A stretch of DNA of 39,220 nt from an uncultured Planctomycetia bacterium (GCA_937919205.1 CALFOZ010000080.1:1-39220); one strand, 5' to 3'. Shown: positions 27,905 to 37,429, counted from the stretch's first letter. Translations and numbers: made by a program. Notes: generated by a model not told the origin, from the letters alone.

Positions 27905-29784
27905 CCTCTATTTGGCAAGGACGAGTTCAAGGCCAGCAAGATTCACTCTTTCGAACGTTCAATGATAGTCTTCCATTTGATCGTCGACTGATTCAAGAGG
28001 ACATTGAAGGCTCCATTGCTTGGGCCCTTGCGTTGGCGCGCGCCGAAGTGATCAGCGACGGCGACCGCGCGCGACTTGAAAAAGCCCTGCGTGAAATTGC
28101 GGCGTTGGCGGAGAAGGATCCCACGCTCTTAAGCAAAGCCACTGATGAGGATGTGCACAGTTGGGTGGAGCGCGAATTGGTGGCGCGTATTGGTGATTTG
28201 GGCAAACGTCTTCACACGGGTCGCAGTCGCAACGATCAAGTGGCAACGGATTTGCGTCTGTGGTGCCTGAAGCAAACGCGCGTTCGCCTTGCGGAAATTG
28301 ACGCCGCTAATTTAAGTTTGCTTGAATTGGCCGAGCGTGAGCGCGACACGGTGTTTCCAGGATTCACGCATTTACAGCGGGCACAGCCCATTTTGTTCGC
28401 ACATTGGTGCTTGGCCTACGTTGAAATGTTGCGCCGCGACGCCGACCGTTTCTCCGACGCGCTTGACCGCGTGGCGCGTTGTCCGCTTGGTTCGGGCGCC
28501 CTGTCTGGCACCGCGTATCCAATTGATCGACAGAAGCTGGCCAAGGATTTGGGCTTTGATGGCCCAAGCGCCAACAGTCTTGATGCGGTCAGCGACCGCG
28601 ACTTTGTCGTGGAGCTCATCGCGTCTGCATCCGTGTGCATGCTACATCTCAGCCGCATGGCGGAAGATATTATTTTTTACGCCACGGGCGAAGCCGCGTA
28701 TGTTGAACTTTCCGACGAGGTCAGCACCGGTAGTAGTTTGATGCCGCAGAAAAAAAATCCTGACGCGCTGGAACTGATCCGCGGCAAGACTGGTCGCGTG
28801 ATAGGCGCTCTCACGGGAATTCTTGTCACGCTCAAGGCGCTTCCACTTGCCTACAACAAAGATTTGCAAGAGGACAAGGAGCCGCTCTTTGACGCCATGG
28901 ACACGCTGTCGATATGTCTGCGAATGATTCCGCGCGTGCTACAAGGTCTGAAAGTTGACCGCGCGCGCGCGCGCAAGGCGGCCATTGCCAGTTACGCAAA
29001 TGCCACTGAATTGGCTGATTATCTGGTAAGAAAGGGAGTCGCCTTTCGCGACGCGCACCATCAAGTTGGGCTGTTGGTGCGCGAAGCCATTCGTCAAGGC
29101 AAGCCGCTTGAAGATTTGTCCGTGCAAGAGATGGTCAAACTTGCGCCACTGGTCAGCAGTGATGTGTTTGTCACGTTGACGGTTGATAGCGCGCTGAGTC
29201 GTCGATCTGTTTCGGGTGGCACCGCGCCAGAACAAGTGAACGCACGCGTGAAGGAAGCCAAGCGAAGTTTGCGCGCGACGCGCCGACCCAAGCGCCGTAG
29301 TGCTGGTGGTGCCACTGGATTAAGAGACGCGGTGGTGGAAGACTTGGATGAGATCAAACGCCTGGTGGATTTATGGAGTCAGCGCGGAGAAAATTTGCCG
29401 CGCACGCGCGACGAAATCATGGAGAAGATCACCGACTTCGCCATCGCCGCGGTGGATGGAAACGTGCGCGGTTGTGCCAGCTTGTGGATCTATGAATCCG
29501 ACCTCGCGGAAATTCGCTCGCTTGGAGTGGACGAAGGCTTTCAAGGCCGCGGCCTAGGAAAGCAACTTGTGCAATATTTTATTGAGAAGGCGCGCAGTAT
29601 TGGCATTGAGCGTTTGTTTGTGCTCACGCGCATGCCGGCATTCTTTGAGAAGTGTGGATTTCGCACGGTCAGTATCAATAGTTTGCCGCAGAAAGTCACT
29701 AAAGATTGCGCACAGTGCCCCAAGAATCAAAACTGCGACGAGATTGCCATGGTGCTTGACTTAAAGGAGAGCGAAACGTCTTGA
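27901..29784 (+). CDS. argH: Bifunctional argininosuccinate lyase / N-acetylglutamate-synthase-type GNAT (ArgH-ArgA fusion)
   Basis: Arg[40 protein letters not shown]-terminal domain from about 29293: [53 protein letters not shown]...[25 protein letters not shown]. Confidence 0.93.
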   Translation: MTSIWQGRVQGQQDSLFRTFNDSLPFDRRLIQEDIEGSIAWALALARAEVISDGDRARLEKALREIAALAEKDPTLLSKATDEDVHSWVERELVARIGDLGKRLHTGRSRNDQVATDLRLWCLKQTRVRLAEIDAANLSLLELAERERDTVFPGFTHLQRAQPILFAHWCLAYVEMLRRDADRFSDALDRVARCPLGSGALSGTAYPIDRQKLAKDLGFDGPSANSLDAVSDRDFVVELIASASVCMLHLSRMAEDIIFYATGEAAYVELSDEVSTGSSLMPQKKNPDALELIRGKTGRVIGALTGILVTLKALPLAYNKDLQEDKEPLFDAMDTLSICLRMIPRVLQGLKVDRARARKAAIASYANATELADYLVRKGVAFRDAHHQVGLLVREAIRQGKPLEDLSVQEMVKLAPLVSSDVFVTLTVDSALSRRSVSGGTAPEQVNARVKEAKRSLRATRRPKRRSAGGATGLRDAVVEDLDEIKRLVDLWSQRGENLPRTRDEIMEKITDFAIAAVDGNVRGCASLWIYESDLAEIRSLGVDEGFQGRGLGKQLVQYFIEKARSIGIERLFVLTRMPAFFEKCGFRTVSINSLPQKVTKDCAQCPKNQNCDEIAMVLDLKESETS

Positions 29785-31034
29785 GCCAGCAAGAATTCAT
29801 ATGGCCACTGGGATTTCGCGCCGCAGGAATATCCGCGGGCATTAAATCAAGTGGCGCCCCGGATCTGGCCATGCTACGCATGGATGATGGCGCGGTGGCC
29901 GCGGCCATGTTCACCACCAATCAATTTGCCGCGGCACCCGTGCACATTTCGCGCGATCACTTGCGTAATTCATGCGGGTACGCCAGCGTGTTGATTGTGA
30001 ATTCTGGTTGCGCCAACGCCGCCACTGGTCCGCATGGATACGCGGATGCTCAAACAATTGGTGATTACGTTGCGCAAGAATGTGGCTGTGCGCCCGACGC
30101 GGTGCTGATGAATTCCACTGGCATCATTGGCAAGCGATTGCCCATGACAAATATTCAGAAGGTTATTGCTCCGCTTGCGCAACAATGCGTGCCTGGAAGC
30201 GCTGAGCCATTCGCCCGCGCCATCATGACTACGGACACGCGCCTAAAAATGTCCACGCGCTTGGTGGCGTCTGGTGTAACCAGCGGCGCTGGCACAACTC
30301 GTACCACGCAAGCCACTGCCAACACCACTCAAAATCCAGCACATTCCAAGCAAATCCGCGTAACTGGCGTGGCCAAAGGCGCGGGCATGATTCACCCCAA
30401 CATGGCCACCATGATCGCGGTCATTGCCACCGACGCCGCGCTTGAGCCCCATGAACTGAACGCCATGTTGCGCGTGGCCGTGGAGCAATCATTTCACCGC
30501 ATCTCAATTGATGGCGACACCAGCACCAATGATTCCGTGTTTGCATTCGCCTCCGCGCAACGCGGCGCGGCCGCCGACCATGGCGAGTTACAGCGCGCTT
30601 TCTGTGAAGTGGCGCGCGAATTGGCGCGCATGATTGTGTGCGATGGCGAGGGATTCACGCGCGCATTTGAAGTGCGTGTTCGTGGCGCGGCCAGCGCCAC
30701 CGACGCGCTTGATGTGGCCAAGACCGTAGCTACAAGTATGTTGGTTCGTTGCGCCATCACTGGCGGCGATCCAAATTGGGGGCGTATGCTTGCGGCGGCT
30801 GGCAGAAGCGGCACGCGCCTCAATCCGGAACGCGTCTGCCTTCGTGTGGGCGAGCTTGTTTTATTTCATAATGGACAACCAGCCGATATTCGCAAAGACA
30901 TTGCGCAAGCGGAATTTTGCAAACCCAACGTGATTGTTGAATTTGATCTTGGCCAAGGCGACCACGACGATTTCTTTATTTCCAGCGGTTTAACGCAGGA
31001 ATACGTGAAATTAAACAGCGAATACAGCACCTGA
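29781..31034 (+). CDS. argJ: Bifunctional glutamate N-acetyltransferase / ornithine acetyltransferase
   Basis: GFRAAGISAGIK, autocleavage region KGAGMIHPNMATMIAVIATDA, DGDTSTNDSV, GGDPNWGRMLAAAG; TTG start overlapping argH stop. Confidence 0.96.
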   Translation: MSQQEFIWPLGFRAAGISAGIKSSGAPDLAMLRMDDGAVAAAMFTTNQFAAAPVHISRDHLRNSCGYASVLIVNSGCANAATGPHGYADAQTIGDYVAQECGCAPDAVLMNSTGIIGKRLPMTNIQKVIAPLAQQCVPGSAEPFARAIMTTDTRLKMSTRLVASGVTSGAGTTRTTQATANTTQNPAHSKQIRVTGVAKGAGMIHPNMATMIAVIATDAALEPHELNAMLRVAVEQSFHRISIDGDTSTNDSVFAFASAQRGAAADHGELQRAFCEVARELARMIVCDGEGFTRAFEVRVRGAASATDALDVAKTVATSMLVRCAITGGDPNWGRMLAAAGRSGTRLNPERVCLRVGELVLFHNGQPADIRKDIAQAEFCKPNVIVEFDLGQGDHDDFFISSGLTQEYVKLNSEYST

Positions 31035-31255
31035 CATTTCTAGATGGATCGCAGAATCAGGCTCTCACGATTGCCTTCGACTTCATGTGCACATTAAACC
31101 ACTCACTGCGGATCTTTTAAATACGCCCACACTGCCCCACATCAACAATCATCAATATGAGTCGCAAGTTCATCTCACACAAACACGGCCGTAGCCAATC
31201 CATATTTTCAACGCACTTACTGTACCCTTCTTACATCGTATTCAATGTGAAACGG

Positions 31256-31261
31256 TAGAAA
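31256..31261 (+). promoter_or_regulatory. Possible -10 (TAGAAA) of leaderless S1/P1 nuclease gene
   Basis: TAGAAA-GTCTCC-ATG, 6-nt spacer; hexamer lacks the final T. Confidence 0.35.
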
Positions 31262-31267
31262 GTCTCC

Positions 31268-32458
31268 ATGCGATTTCAAATCATCACCTTGTCGTGCGCA
31301 ACTTTATTTCTTGCCATGCCAGTATTTCCTTACGGCGCCTTGGGTCACGAAACAGTTGGCGCCATAGCGGACATGAAGTTGGCGGGCACCCCCACTGGCG
31401 CGCAGGTCACCAAACTTCTTGATGGCATCACATTGTCGCGCGCCTCGGTGCTGGCGGATGAAATAAAGGGGTGGGACAGATTGCCCAAAGGCAAGCCCAA
31501 GTCTGTCCTGTTGAAAGACCACCCGCAACTTCAAGAGCAACTTGTTGCATTTTGGGAGGCAAATCCCCCCACAAAAGCAAAGGGTAGCGACGCGCCAACC
31601 CACAAGGAATTTCATTACACCGATGTTCCCGCGGTGGATGGAAGCACCTATGTCAAGGGCAAACTTGGCACGGAGCCCTACGACATTGTGCAAATGATTC
31701 CGTTCTGCGTGCGTGTGTTGTCTGGCGCGGAGCCAGAAACCAACCAACGCAAGATCACAAAGCCCATCGCGCTGATTTTGCTGGCGCATTATGTGGGCGA
31801 CATTCACCAACCGCTTCATGTTGGCAACGCCTACTTCAGTTCCGCCGGCAACTTAGTCAACCCAAGCAAAGGCGGGAAAAGTTTTCCCGACCACGGCGGC
31901 AATGGCTTCAACATCATTTTGACTGACGAAAAAAATTCCAAGAGCGCCGCCAAAGGCGACAGCAAATCTGGCGCAAAGTCCTCCGGAAAAAAATCAAGCA
32001 AGAGCAAAGGCAACAACCTGCATAGTTTTTGGGACACCGAGGCGGTGGTGGAGGCGCTTGACCAAGTAGAAAAAAAGATCCAATCCCAGCCAAATAGCAA
32101 GGGAAAATCCACGGATGAGGAGGTGATCGCCTGGTTCGCCAACACCGAGCCAACCGATTGGAAACCAAGCGCGCAATCCAAGCCAACCGATTGGGCGCAG
32201 GCATGGGCCAATGACATTCTTCCAATGTCCACACAAGCCCACGAACGCTTGGAGTTCAGCAATGTCACCATAAAAAATGAAAGCGCATATGGCGACGCCA
32301 CCGAAAAAAAGATGCCAGATGGAATTTCCTACACGCAGTGGTCGGGCCAGCGCACTGAGGAAGAATTGCACAAGGCTGGCTGGAGACTGGCCGCAATTAT
32401 TGAAGCCAGTTTAAATGCCAAAAATTCAGAAATAAAAAAGCCAGCCTCAAATAAATAA
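31268..32458 (+). CDS. S1/P1-type zinc nuclease, exported
   Basis: GALGHETVGAIAD, ADEIKGWDR, FHYTDVP, HYVGDIHQPLHVG, DHGGNGFNI, NLHSFWDTEAV. Confidence 0.92.
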   Translation: MRFQIITLSCATLFLAMPVFPYGALGHETVGAIADMKLAGTPTGAQVTKLLDGITLSRASVLADEIKGWDRLPKGKPKSVLLKDHPQLQEQLVAFWEANPPTKAKGSDAPTHKEFHYTDVPAVDGSTYVKGKLGTEPYDIVQMIPFCVRVLSGAEPETNQRKITKPIALILLAHYVGDIHQPLHVGNAYFSSAGNLVNPSKGGKSFPDHGGNGFNIILTDEKNSKSAAKGDSKSGAKSSGKKSSKSKGNNLHSFWDTEAVVEALDQVEKKIQSQPNSKGKSTDEEVIAWFANTEPTDWKPSAQSKPTDWAQAWANDILPMSTQAHERLEFSNVTIKNESAYGDATEKKMPDGISYTQWSGQRTEEELHKAGWRLAAIIEASLNAKNSEIKKPASNK

Positions 32459-32490
32459 ATTGCATCCAACCACGCGCACTCGCATTCACC

Positions 32491-33567
32491 TTATGGCGAC
32501 ATGGGCGCGTACAAAATCTGATCGCGTTGGTCTGCGGCTTGCATAGCCAGTGGGTCTTGCTCGCCCAATGCCGTCGCCAAATCCGCCGACAACACAGATG
32601 CGCTTCCTTTGGCGCGCTCAATTTGCCCAACTTGTCGCAAGCAATCAACGCGGTCCATGGCCACCAACGCCAACACTTGCAGACGCCACGGCGCCACACG
32701 TTTTTCACGTAGCCATTGATTGATATCAAAGCCCTCAAGGGCTTGGTTGTACAACTTGATGGCCGTTGCGCAATCACCACGCATCTTGGCCAACGTGCCC
32801 AACGTAGCCAGTGGCAATTGCGGATCTTGCAATGTTTTCAAGGCAATTCCAGCCTCCACAGTGGCGCGCAATCGCGTCTCCAAATTCGCAATTTGTTCGT
32901 TGGCGCCAGCCATGCCCGCGATGCGGATGGCTTGCTCAAGCGCCAACGCCTCTTTCATTTGCGCGGATCCCGGCTTGGTGAAACAGGCCAAAAGATTTTT
33001 GGATTCATCCCACGACTCTTGCAACTTGCCCATGGCAACAAGCGCCTCAATCTTCATTCTGACGCGATCGATCGACACCACGCCACACACATCCGTGTCC
33101 ACAAGCGCCGCCTCCGATGTGGCAAGCCACGCCAGCATTGCTTCGGGTCCAGCCTTGCAATATTCAATACGCATCAACATGTTTCGCAACACATCCAACT
33201 GTGCGGCGGGCGCGCCTTGTTCGCTGGCCATACCAATGGCCACACGCATTTCAATTTGCGATTGCGCGGGGTTGCCCTCCTCAAGAAACTGCACCGATTT
33301 TTTTGCGGCCACTTTATATGTGTCTTCTTTTGTATCTGGCTCTTTGCCAATTGATGGCGCGCTGGACGACGCGGCCTCGGTCTCATGTGGCGCGGAGGGT
33401 TGCGCGCTTGTCAACTTGGAGCCGGGCGTGATTGTGTTCAACGTGGCGGGCGGTTGATTGCTGTGCTTGTCGGCGTTGTTGCTTTGCAACACAATTGAAA
33501 TGCCATAGATCACTGCGATGACGCTTAAAACCAACACCACCAACTTCAAAAGCAATGTGGCGCGCAT
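32491..33567 (-). CDS. Hypothetical membrane-anchored helical-repeat (TPR-like) protein
   Basis: N-terminal TM segment LLLKLVVLVLSVIAVIYGISIVL then Ala/Leu-rich helices; start overlaps pheS stop (TAATG). Confidence 0.65.
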   Translation of the reverse strand: MRATLLLKLVVLVLSVIAVIYGISIVLQSNNADKHSNQPPATLNTITPGSKLTSAQPSAPHETEAASSSAPSIGKEPDTKEDTYKVAAKKSVQFLEEGNPAQSQIEMRVAIGMASEQGAPAAQLDVLRNMLMRIEYCKAGPEAMLAWLATSEAALVDTDVCGVVSIDRVRMKIEALVAMGKLQESWDESKNLLACFTKPGSAQMKEALALEQAIRIAGMAGANEQIANLETRLRATVEAGIALKTLQDPQLPLATLGTLAKMRGDCATAIKLYNQALEGFDINQWLREKRVAPWRLQVLALVAMDRVDCLRQVGQIERAKGSASVLSADLATALGEQDPLAMQAADQRDQILYAPMSP

Positions 33568-34556
33568 TAAAATTGCCTAAGAAATCGCGCGTCATTCTCA
33601 TACAACCAACGAATGTCGGAGATTCCGTGGCGACGCATAGCGATTCGCTCCACGCCCAAGCCAAAGGCGTAGCCCGACCACACTTCAGGATCAATTCCCA
33701 CGGATTCAAACACCGCCGGATCCACCATGCCGCAACCGCCCAACTCCACCCAACGCCATTCGCCTTTGATCTTCATCTTCATGTCCACTTCGGCGCTGGG
33801 CTCGGTGAATGGAAAAAAGCTGGGACGCATGCGCACCTCCGCCTCCGGACCAAAGCACGCGCGCGCGAATTGCCACAGCGCGGTCTTCAAGTCAACCATG
33901 GAAACATTTTTGTCAACGCATAACCCCTCCACTTGGTGGAACATGGAGAAGTGCGTGGCGTCATGCGTGTCTGGTCTGTACACGCGCCCCACCGCAACGA
34001 TCTTCAGCGGCGGCTTTTCTTTTTCCATGGTGCGAATTTGCACGGTGCTGGTTTGCGTGCGAAGCAATCTGCGAATGCCGCCCTGCTCGGCCATGTAAAA
34101 ATTATCCGTGCCCTCGCGCGCGGGGTGCCCCTCTGGAATATTCAGCGCGGTGAAATTGTGCCACTCGTCCTCCACTTCGGGACCCTCGGCCACGCGAAAA
34201 CCCATGCGCCCAAAAATATCGACAATGTCGGCGATGGTGCGCGTGAGCACATGACGGCGACCAACACCCGCGGGCAAACCAGGCTCGGTCATGTCAATGT
34301 CTGGCCCACTTTCAGCGCCGCCCGAGGCTTTTGCAAGCGCAAACTGCGCCTCCAACTTTTGCTTCATGGCGTTGAGTTGCTTGCCCAGCATTGGTTTTTT
34401 TTCTTTAGGCGCGCCACGCAACGCCTCCATCATGGCGCCAACTCGACCTGATGTTCCAAGCCATGCAATGCGCCATGCCTCCACTTGCGCGGAAGTTGTG
34501 GCGGCGGCAAGTGTTGCCAGCGCCTCTTGTTCGTGTGTGTCAATGGAATCGAGCAC
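33567..34556 (-). CDS. pheS: Phenylalanyl-tRNA synthetase alpha subunit; GTG start proposed
   Basis: GRRHVLTRTIADIVDIFGRMGF, EDEWHNFTALNIPEGHPARE, LLRTQTSTVQIR, VYRPDTHDATHFSMFHQVEGLCVD, RPSFFPFTEPSAEVD. Confidence 0.96.
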   Translation of the reverse strand: MLDSIDTHEQEALATLAAATTSAQVEAWRIAWLGTSGRVGAMMEALRGAPKEKKPMLGKQLNAMKQKLEAQFALAKASGGAESGPDIDMTEPGLPAGVGRRHVLTRTIADIVDIFGRMGFRVAEGPEVEDEWHNFTALNIPEGHPAREGTDNFYMAEQGGIRRLLRTQTSTVQIRTMEKEKPPLKIVAVGRVYRPDTHDATHFSMFHQVEGLCVDKNVSMVDLKTALWQFARACFGPEAEVRMRPSFFPFTEPSAEVDMKMKIKGEWRWVELGGCGMVDPAVFESVGIDPEVWSGYAFGLGVERIAMRRHGISDIRWLYENDARFLRQF

Positions 34557-34562
34557 GCGCAA

Positions 34563-34568
34563 AGTTTA
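34563..34568 (-). promoter_or_regulatory. Predicted -10 (TAAACT) of leaderless pheS, overlapping the mntR stop codon
   Basis: Minus strand TAAACT-TTGCGC-GTG, 6-nt spacer to GTG at 34556. Confidence 0.5.
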
Positions 34569-35243
34569 GCGATTTTGTTGCCCTTGAGCCTGCACCAAAA
34601 TCTTGGCCGCCGCCAATTGCGATAGCGTGATTGGCTTGCCGCGCCCCGCGCGCACGGTCACGGAATTCGCCTGCGCGCTAACGCTTTGCACCAGCAAACT
34701 TGCTCCAGGCTTCAAATCACTTTCGGCGACAAACTTTAAGAACGCTCGGTTCTGATCCATGATGCGCACAATGCACACGCGGTCACGCGCGCGGCATTTG
34801 GCCAGCGGCTTGCTACGCGTCTCGGAGACATTTCCAGCCGCATCAGGAATTGGGTCGCCATGCGGATCGGTCAAGGGCCGGCCAAGAAATTCATCAAGGC
34901 GATCCAAAATGCGCGCGGACAAGGCGTGCTCAAGACGCTCGGCCTCCTCATGCACATCGGCCCAATCTAGTTTCAACGTGCGCACTAAAAATGTTTCAAT
35001 CACGCGGTGGCGGCGCAGGACATCCAGCGCAATCTTATTGCCCTTGGCGGTCAGCACAATGCCGCTATAGGGTTCGGCTTTCACCAAGCGCGCCAAAGAA
35101 AGCCGCTTCATCATGCTGGTGGCGGTGCCTTTGGTCACGCCCACCTCCTGCGCCAAACGCACCACGCCCGCTTCACCACTGGGTGATTCTCGGCACAAGG
35201 CATAGAGCGCCTTGATGTAATTTTCTACGGTTTCCGTGGCCAT
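34566..35243 (-). CDS. mntR: DtxR/MntR-family metal-dependent transcriptional regulator
   Basis: ENYIKALYALC...RLAQEVGVTKGTATSMMKRLSLARLVKAEPYSGIVLTAKGNKIALDVLRRHRVIETFLVRTL; divergent from mntH. Confidence 0.9.
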   Translation of the reverse strand: MATETVENYIKALYALCRESPSGEAGVVRLAQEVGVTKGTATSMMKRLSLARLVKAEPYSGIVLTAKGNKIALDVLRRHRVIETFLVRTLKLDWADVHEEAERLEHALSARILDRLDEFLGRPLTDPHGDPIPDAAGNVSETRSKPLAKCRARDRVCIVRIMDQNRAFLKFVAESDLKPGASLLVQSVSAQANSVTVRAGRGKPITLSQLAAAKILVQAQGQQNR

Positions 35244-35306
35244 TGCGCCTGCATGGTAGCGAACGAGGCGCTTTCAACAAAATGTTTTAGCGCATGTCCA
35301 TTAAAT

Positions 35307-35322
35307 GTTTGATGAATCAAAC
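35307..35322. promoter_or_regulatory. Palindromic operator, probable MntR/DtxR-family site
   Basis: GTTTGAT-GA-ATCAAAC, perfect 7+7 inverted repeat in the mntR-mntH divergent intergenic region. Confidence 0.7.
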
Positions 35323-35403
35323 TTATTTGGTAGACTTATTCCCAAAGCATTGGCGCTTGAGTTGGCCGCGCCACACGCATTTCACGCGAATGTATTTTGA
35401 TTC

Positions 35404-36741
35404 ATGAGCACACCCCAGAACACAAACTCCGCTTGGCGCAAAAATACAAACGCGCATTCCTTGCCAGAGGCGTACGCCACCGTGCCCGTGCCCATGCATG
35501 GATCGCGTTGGCGCAAACTGATGGCGTTCAGCGGTCCAGGACTCATGGTGGCCGTGGGCTATATGGACCCTGGCAACTGGGCCACGGACTTGGCGGGTGG
35601 CGCGCAATTTGGTTACACCCTGCTGAGCGTCGTTCTGATCTCCAACATCATGGCCATCTTGCTACAGCACTTGGCGGTGAAACTTGGCGTGGTGGCTGAG
35701 CGGGATTTAGCGCAGGCCTGCCGCGATCACTTCAGCGCGCCCGTTTCATTTTGCTTGTGGGTGCTGTGCGAAATCGCGATCGCCGCGTGCGACCTTGCGG
35801 AAGTCATCGGCTCCGCCATCGCGCTCAACTTGCTCTTTGGAATTCCGCTGGTGTGGGGCGTGTGCATCACGGCCACCGATGTGTTGATGATTCTCTTTTT
35901 ACAAACCAAAGGCTGGCGCTATCTGGAGGCGCTTGTCGCCGGACTTGTCTTTCTGATTGGCGCTTGTTTTGCCTATGAAATCATCGCTTCGCGCCCCGAA
36001 CTTCCAGCGCTGTTGCGTGGACTTGTGCCCACGCCAGAAATCGTGGTGAACCCAGCCATGCTTTATATTTCAATCGGCATTCTGGGAGCCACGGTCATGC
36101 CGCACAATTTATATTTGCACTCCGCCATTGTGCAAACGCGCGACTATCCGCGCGACGACGCTGGCAAGTCCATGGCTATTCGTTACGCCACGGCTGATTC
36201 CACCATCGCCCTGCTATTCGCGTTCTTCATCAACGCCGCCATTCTTGTTCTGGCCGCATCCGCGTTTCACACGTCAGGCCATCAAGATGTCGCTGGAATT
36301 GAGGACGCTTACAAATTGCTCACCCCCGTGTTGGGTGCGACGTTGGCAAGCACCGTGTTCGCCATCGCCCTGCTGGCCTCGGGACAAAATTCCACGCTCA
36401 CTGGAACACTCGCGGGGCAAGTGGTCATGGAAGGATTCCTGAATATCCGACTCACTCCGTGGTTGCGCCGCTTGATCACGCGGCTGATCGCCATTATTCC
36501 CGCGGTGATTGTGGCCGCCATGTACGGCGCCACAGGCGTGAACAAATTATTGATCTTAAGCCAAGTTATTTTGTCACTGCAACTTTCATTCGCGGTGGTG
36601 CCACTGGTGTGGTTCACAAGCAGTAAGTTAAAAATGGGCCGCTTCGCCAACTCCGCCACGCTTGCAACCACGGCGTGGATTGTGACGGCGATCATTGTCA
36701 CGCTGAACGCCTATTTACTTGTGCAGATCTTTCAAGGATGA
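35404..36741 (+). CDS. mntH: Nramp-family Mn2+/Fe2+ transporter
   Basis: SGPGLMVAVGYMDPGNWATDLAGGAQFGYTLL, GATVMPHNLYLHSAIVQTR, ASGQNSTLTGTLAGQVVMEGFL. Confidence 0.96.
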   Translation: MSTPQNTNSAWRKNTNAHSLPEAYATVPVPMHGSRWRKLMAFSGPGLMVAVGYMDPGNWATDLAGGAQFGYTLLSVVLISNIMAILLQHLAVKLGVVAERDLAQACRDHFSAPVSFCLWVLCEIAIAACDLAEVIGSAIALNLLFGIPLVWGVCITATDVLMILFLQTKGWRYLEALVAGLVFLIGACFAYEIIASRPELPALLRGLVPTPEIVVNPAMLYISIGILGATVMPHNLYLHSAIVQTRDYPRDDAGKSMAIRYATADSTIALLFAFFINAAILVLAASAFHTSGHQDVAGIEDAYKLLTPVLGATLASTVFAIALLASGQNSTLTGTLAGQVVMEGFLNIRLTPWLRRLITRLIAIIPAVIVAAMYGATGVNKLLILSQVILSLQLSFAVVPLVWFTSSKLKMGRFANSATLATTAWIVTAIIVTLNAYLLVQIFQG

Positions 36742-36856
36742 ACGCGTCCATGCTGGCCCAGATCCAGATCCAGATCTTGCAAGTGCCAGTGTTGGCATGC
36801 AACAATCGCGCGTAATTGCAACCAATGAATCTTCCACTTGCCAACCCAGCGCATAT

Positions 36857-37429
36857 TTATTGCATCACTTCACGCTTGCGCAATTCCAAGTAGCACCTCA
36901 CGCAGGCGCGCACATCCACCAACGCGTCGTGGTCGCCTTCAAATGAATCGCCAAACAATTTCATATGCAACTCCTGCAACTTGGGCCATTTGTAGCCATA
37001 GTTGCCGGCGAAAGCGCAGAAGTCCGTTGAACCCTGCATGGTGCAGGCGCGCGGTTTCTGCAACACAACATTGGGCCGCCCCGCCCGCAAAAACTCCGCG
37101 CCCAGAATATTTTCGTCAAAGGACATGTTGTGCGCGAACAACATGTCCGCGTCCAAAATGTCCGAGGCAATCTCATCGAGCGCCTTGTGCAACTGAACAC
37201 CATCGCGCATGGCCATCTCCGTGGTAATGCCATGAATGCGCGACACCACCTCTGGAATCATAAATCCATCCGGGCGAATAATGTGGTTGGTCGCTTTCAA
37301 CTCCTGCCCCTGTTGGTCCGTGACAACCCATCCCAACTGCACCACGCGCGGCCAGTTCAACAAGTCCGATGGCGGCGCCTTGTAATTTTTGGGAACGCCA
37401 GTTGTCTCTGTGTCAAAAAATAAATACAT
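36857..37429 (-). CDS. DEDDh 3'-5' exonuclease (DnaQ/RNase T-like)
   Basis: MYLFFDTETTGVPKN, HNMSFDENIL, HDALVDVRACVRCYLEL; SD AAGGAG upstream of ATG 37429. Confidence 0.88.
   Translation of the reverse strand: MYLFFDTETTGVPKNYKAPPSDLLNWPRVVQLGWVVTDQQGQELKATNHIIRPDGFMIPEVVSRIHGITTEMAMRDGVQLHKALDEIASDILDADMLFAHNMSFDENILGAEFLRAGRPNVVLQKPRACTMQGSTDFCAFAGNYGYKWPKLQELHMKLFGDSFEGDHDALVDVRACVRCYLELRKREVMQ

Noticed and set aside
28959-28976. CGCGCGCGCGCGC run within argH as a possible Z-DNA or slippage site
   Set aside because: Explained by consecutive Arg/Ala codons (RARARKA) in coding sequence; no independent support.
31035-31267. About 230-nt intergenic gap between argJ and the S1/P1 nuclease as a possible ncRNA
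   Set aside because: No convincing stem-loop terminator or conserved RNA motif visible; could only be supported by covariance search or RNA-seq.
36742-36856. CCAGAT tandem hexamers and TGCCA-GTGT-TGGCA hairpin after mntH
   Set aside because: Only about three hexamer copies; the 5-bp hairpin lacks a T-run, so it is not a supportable terminator or functional repeat.
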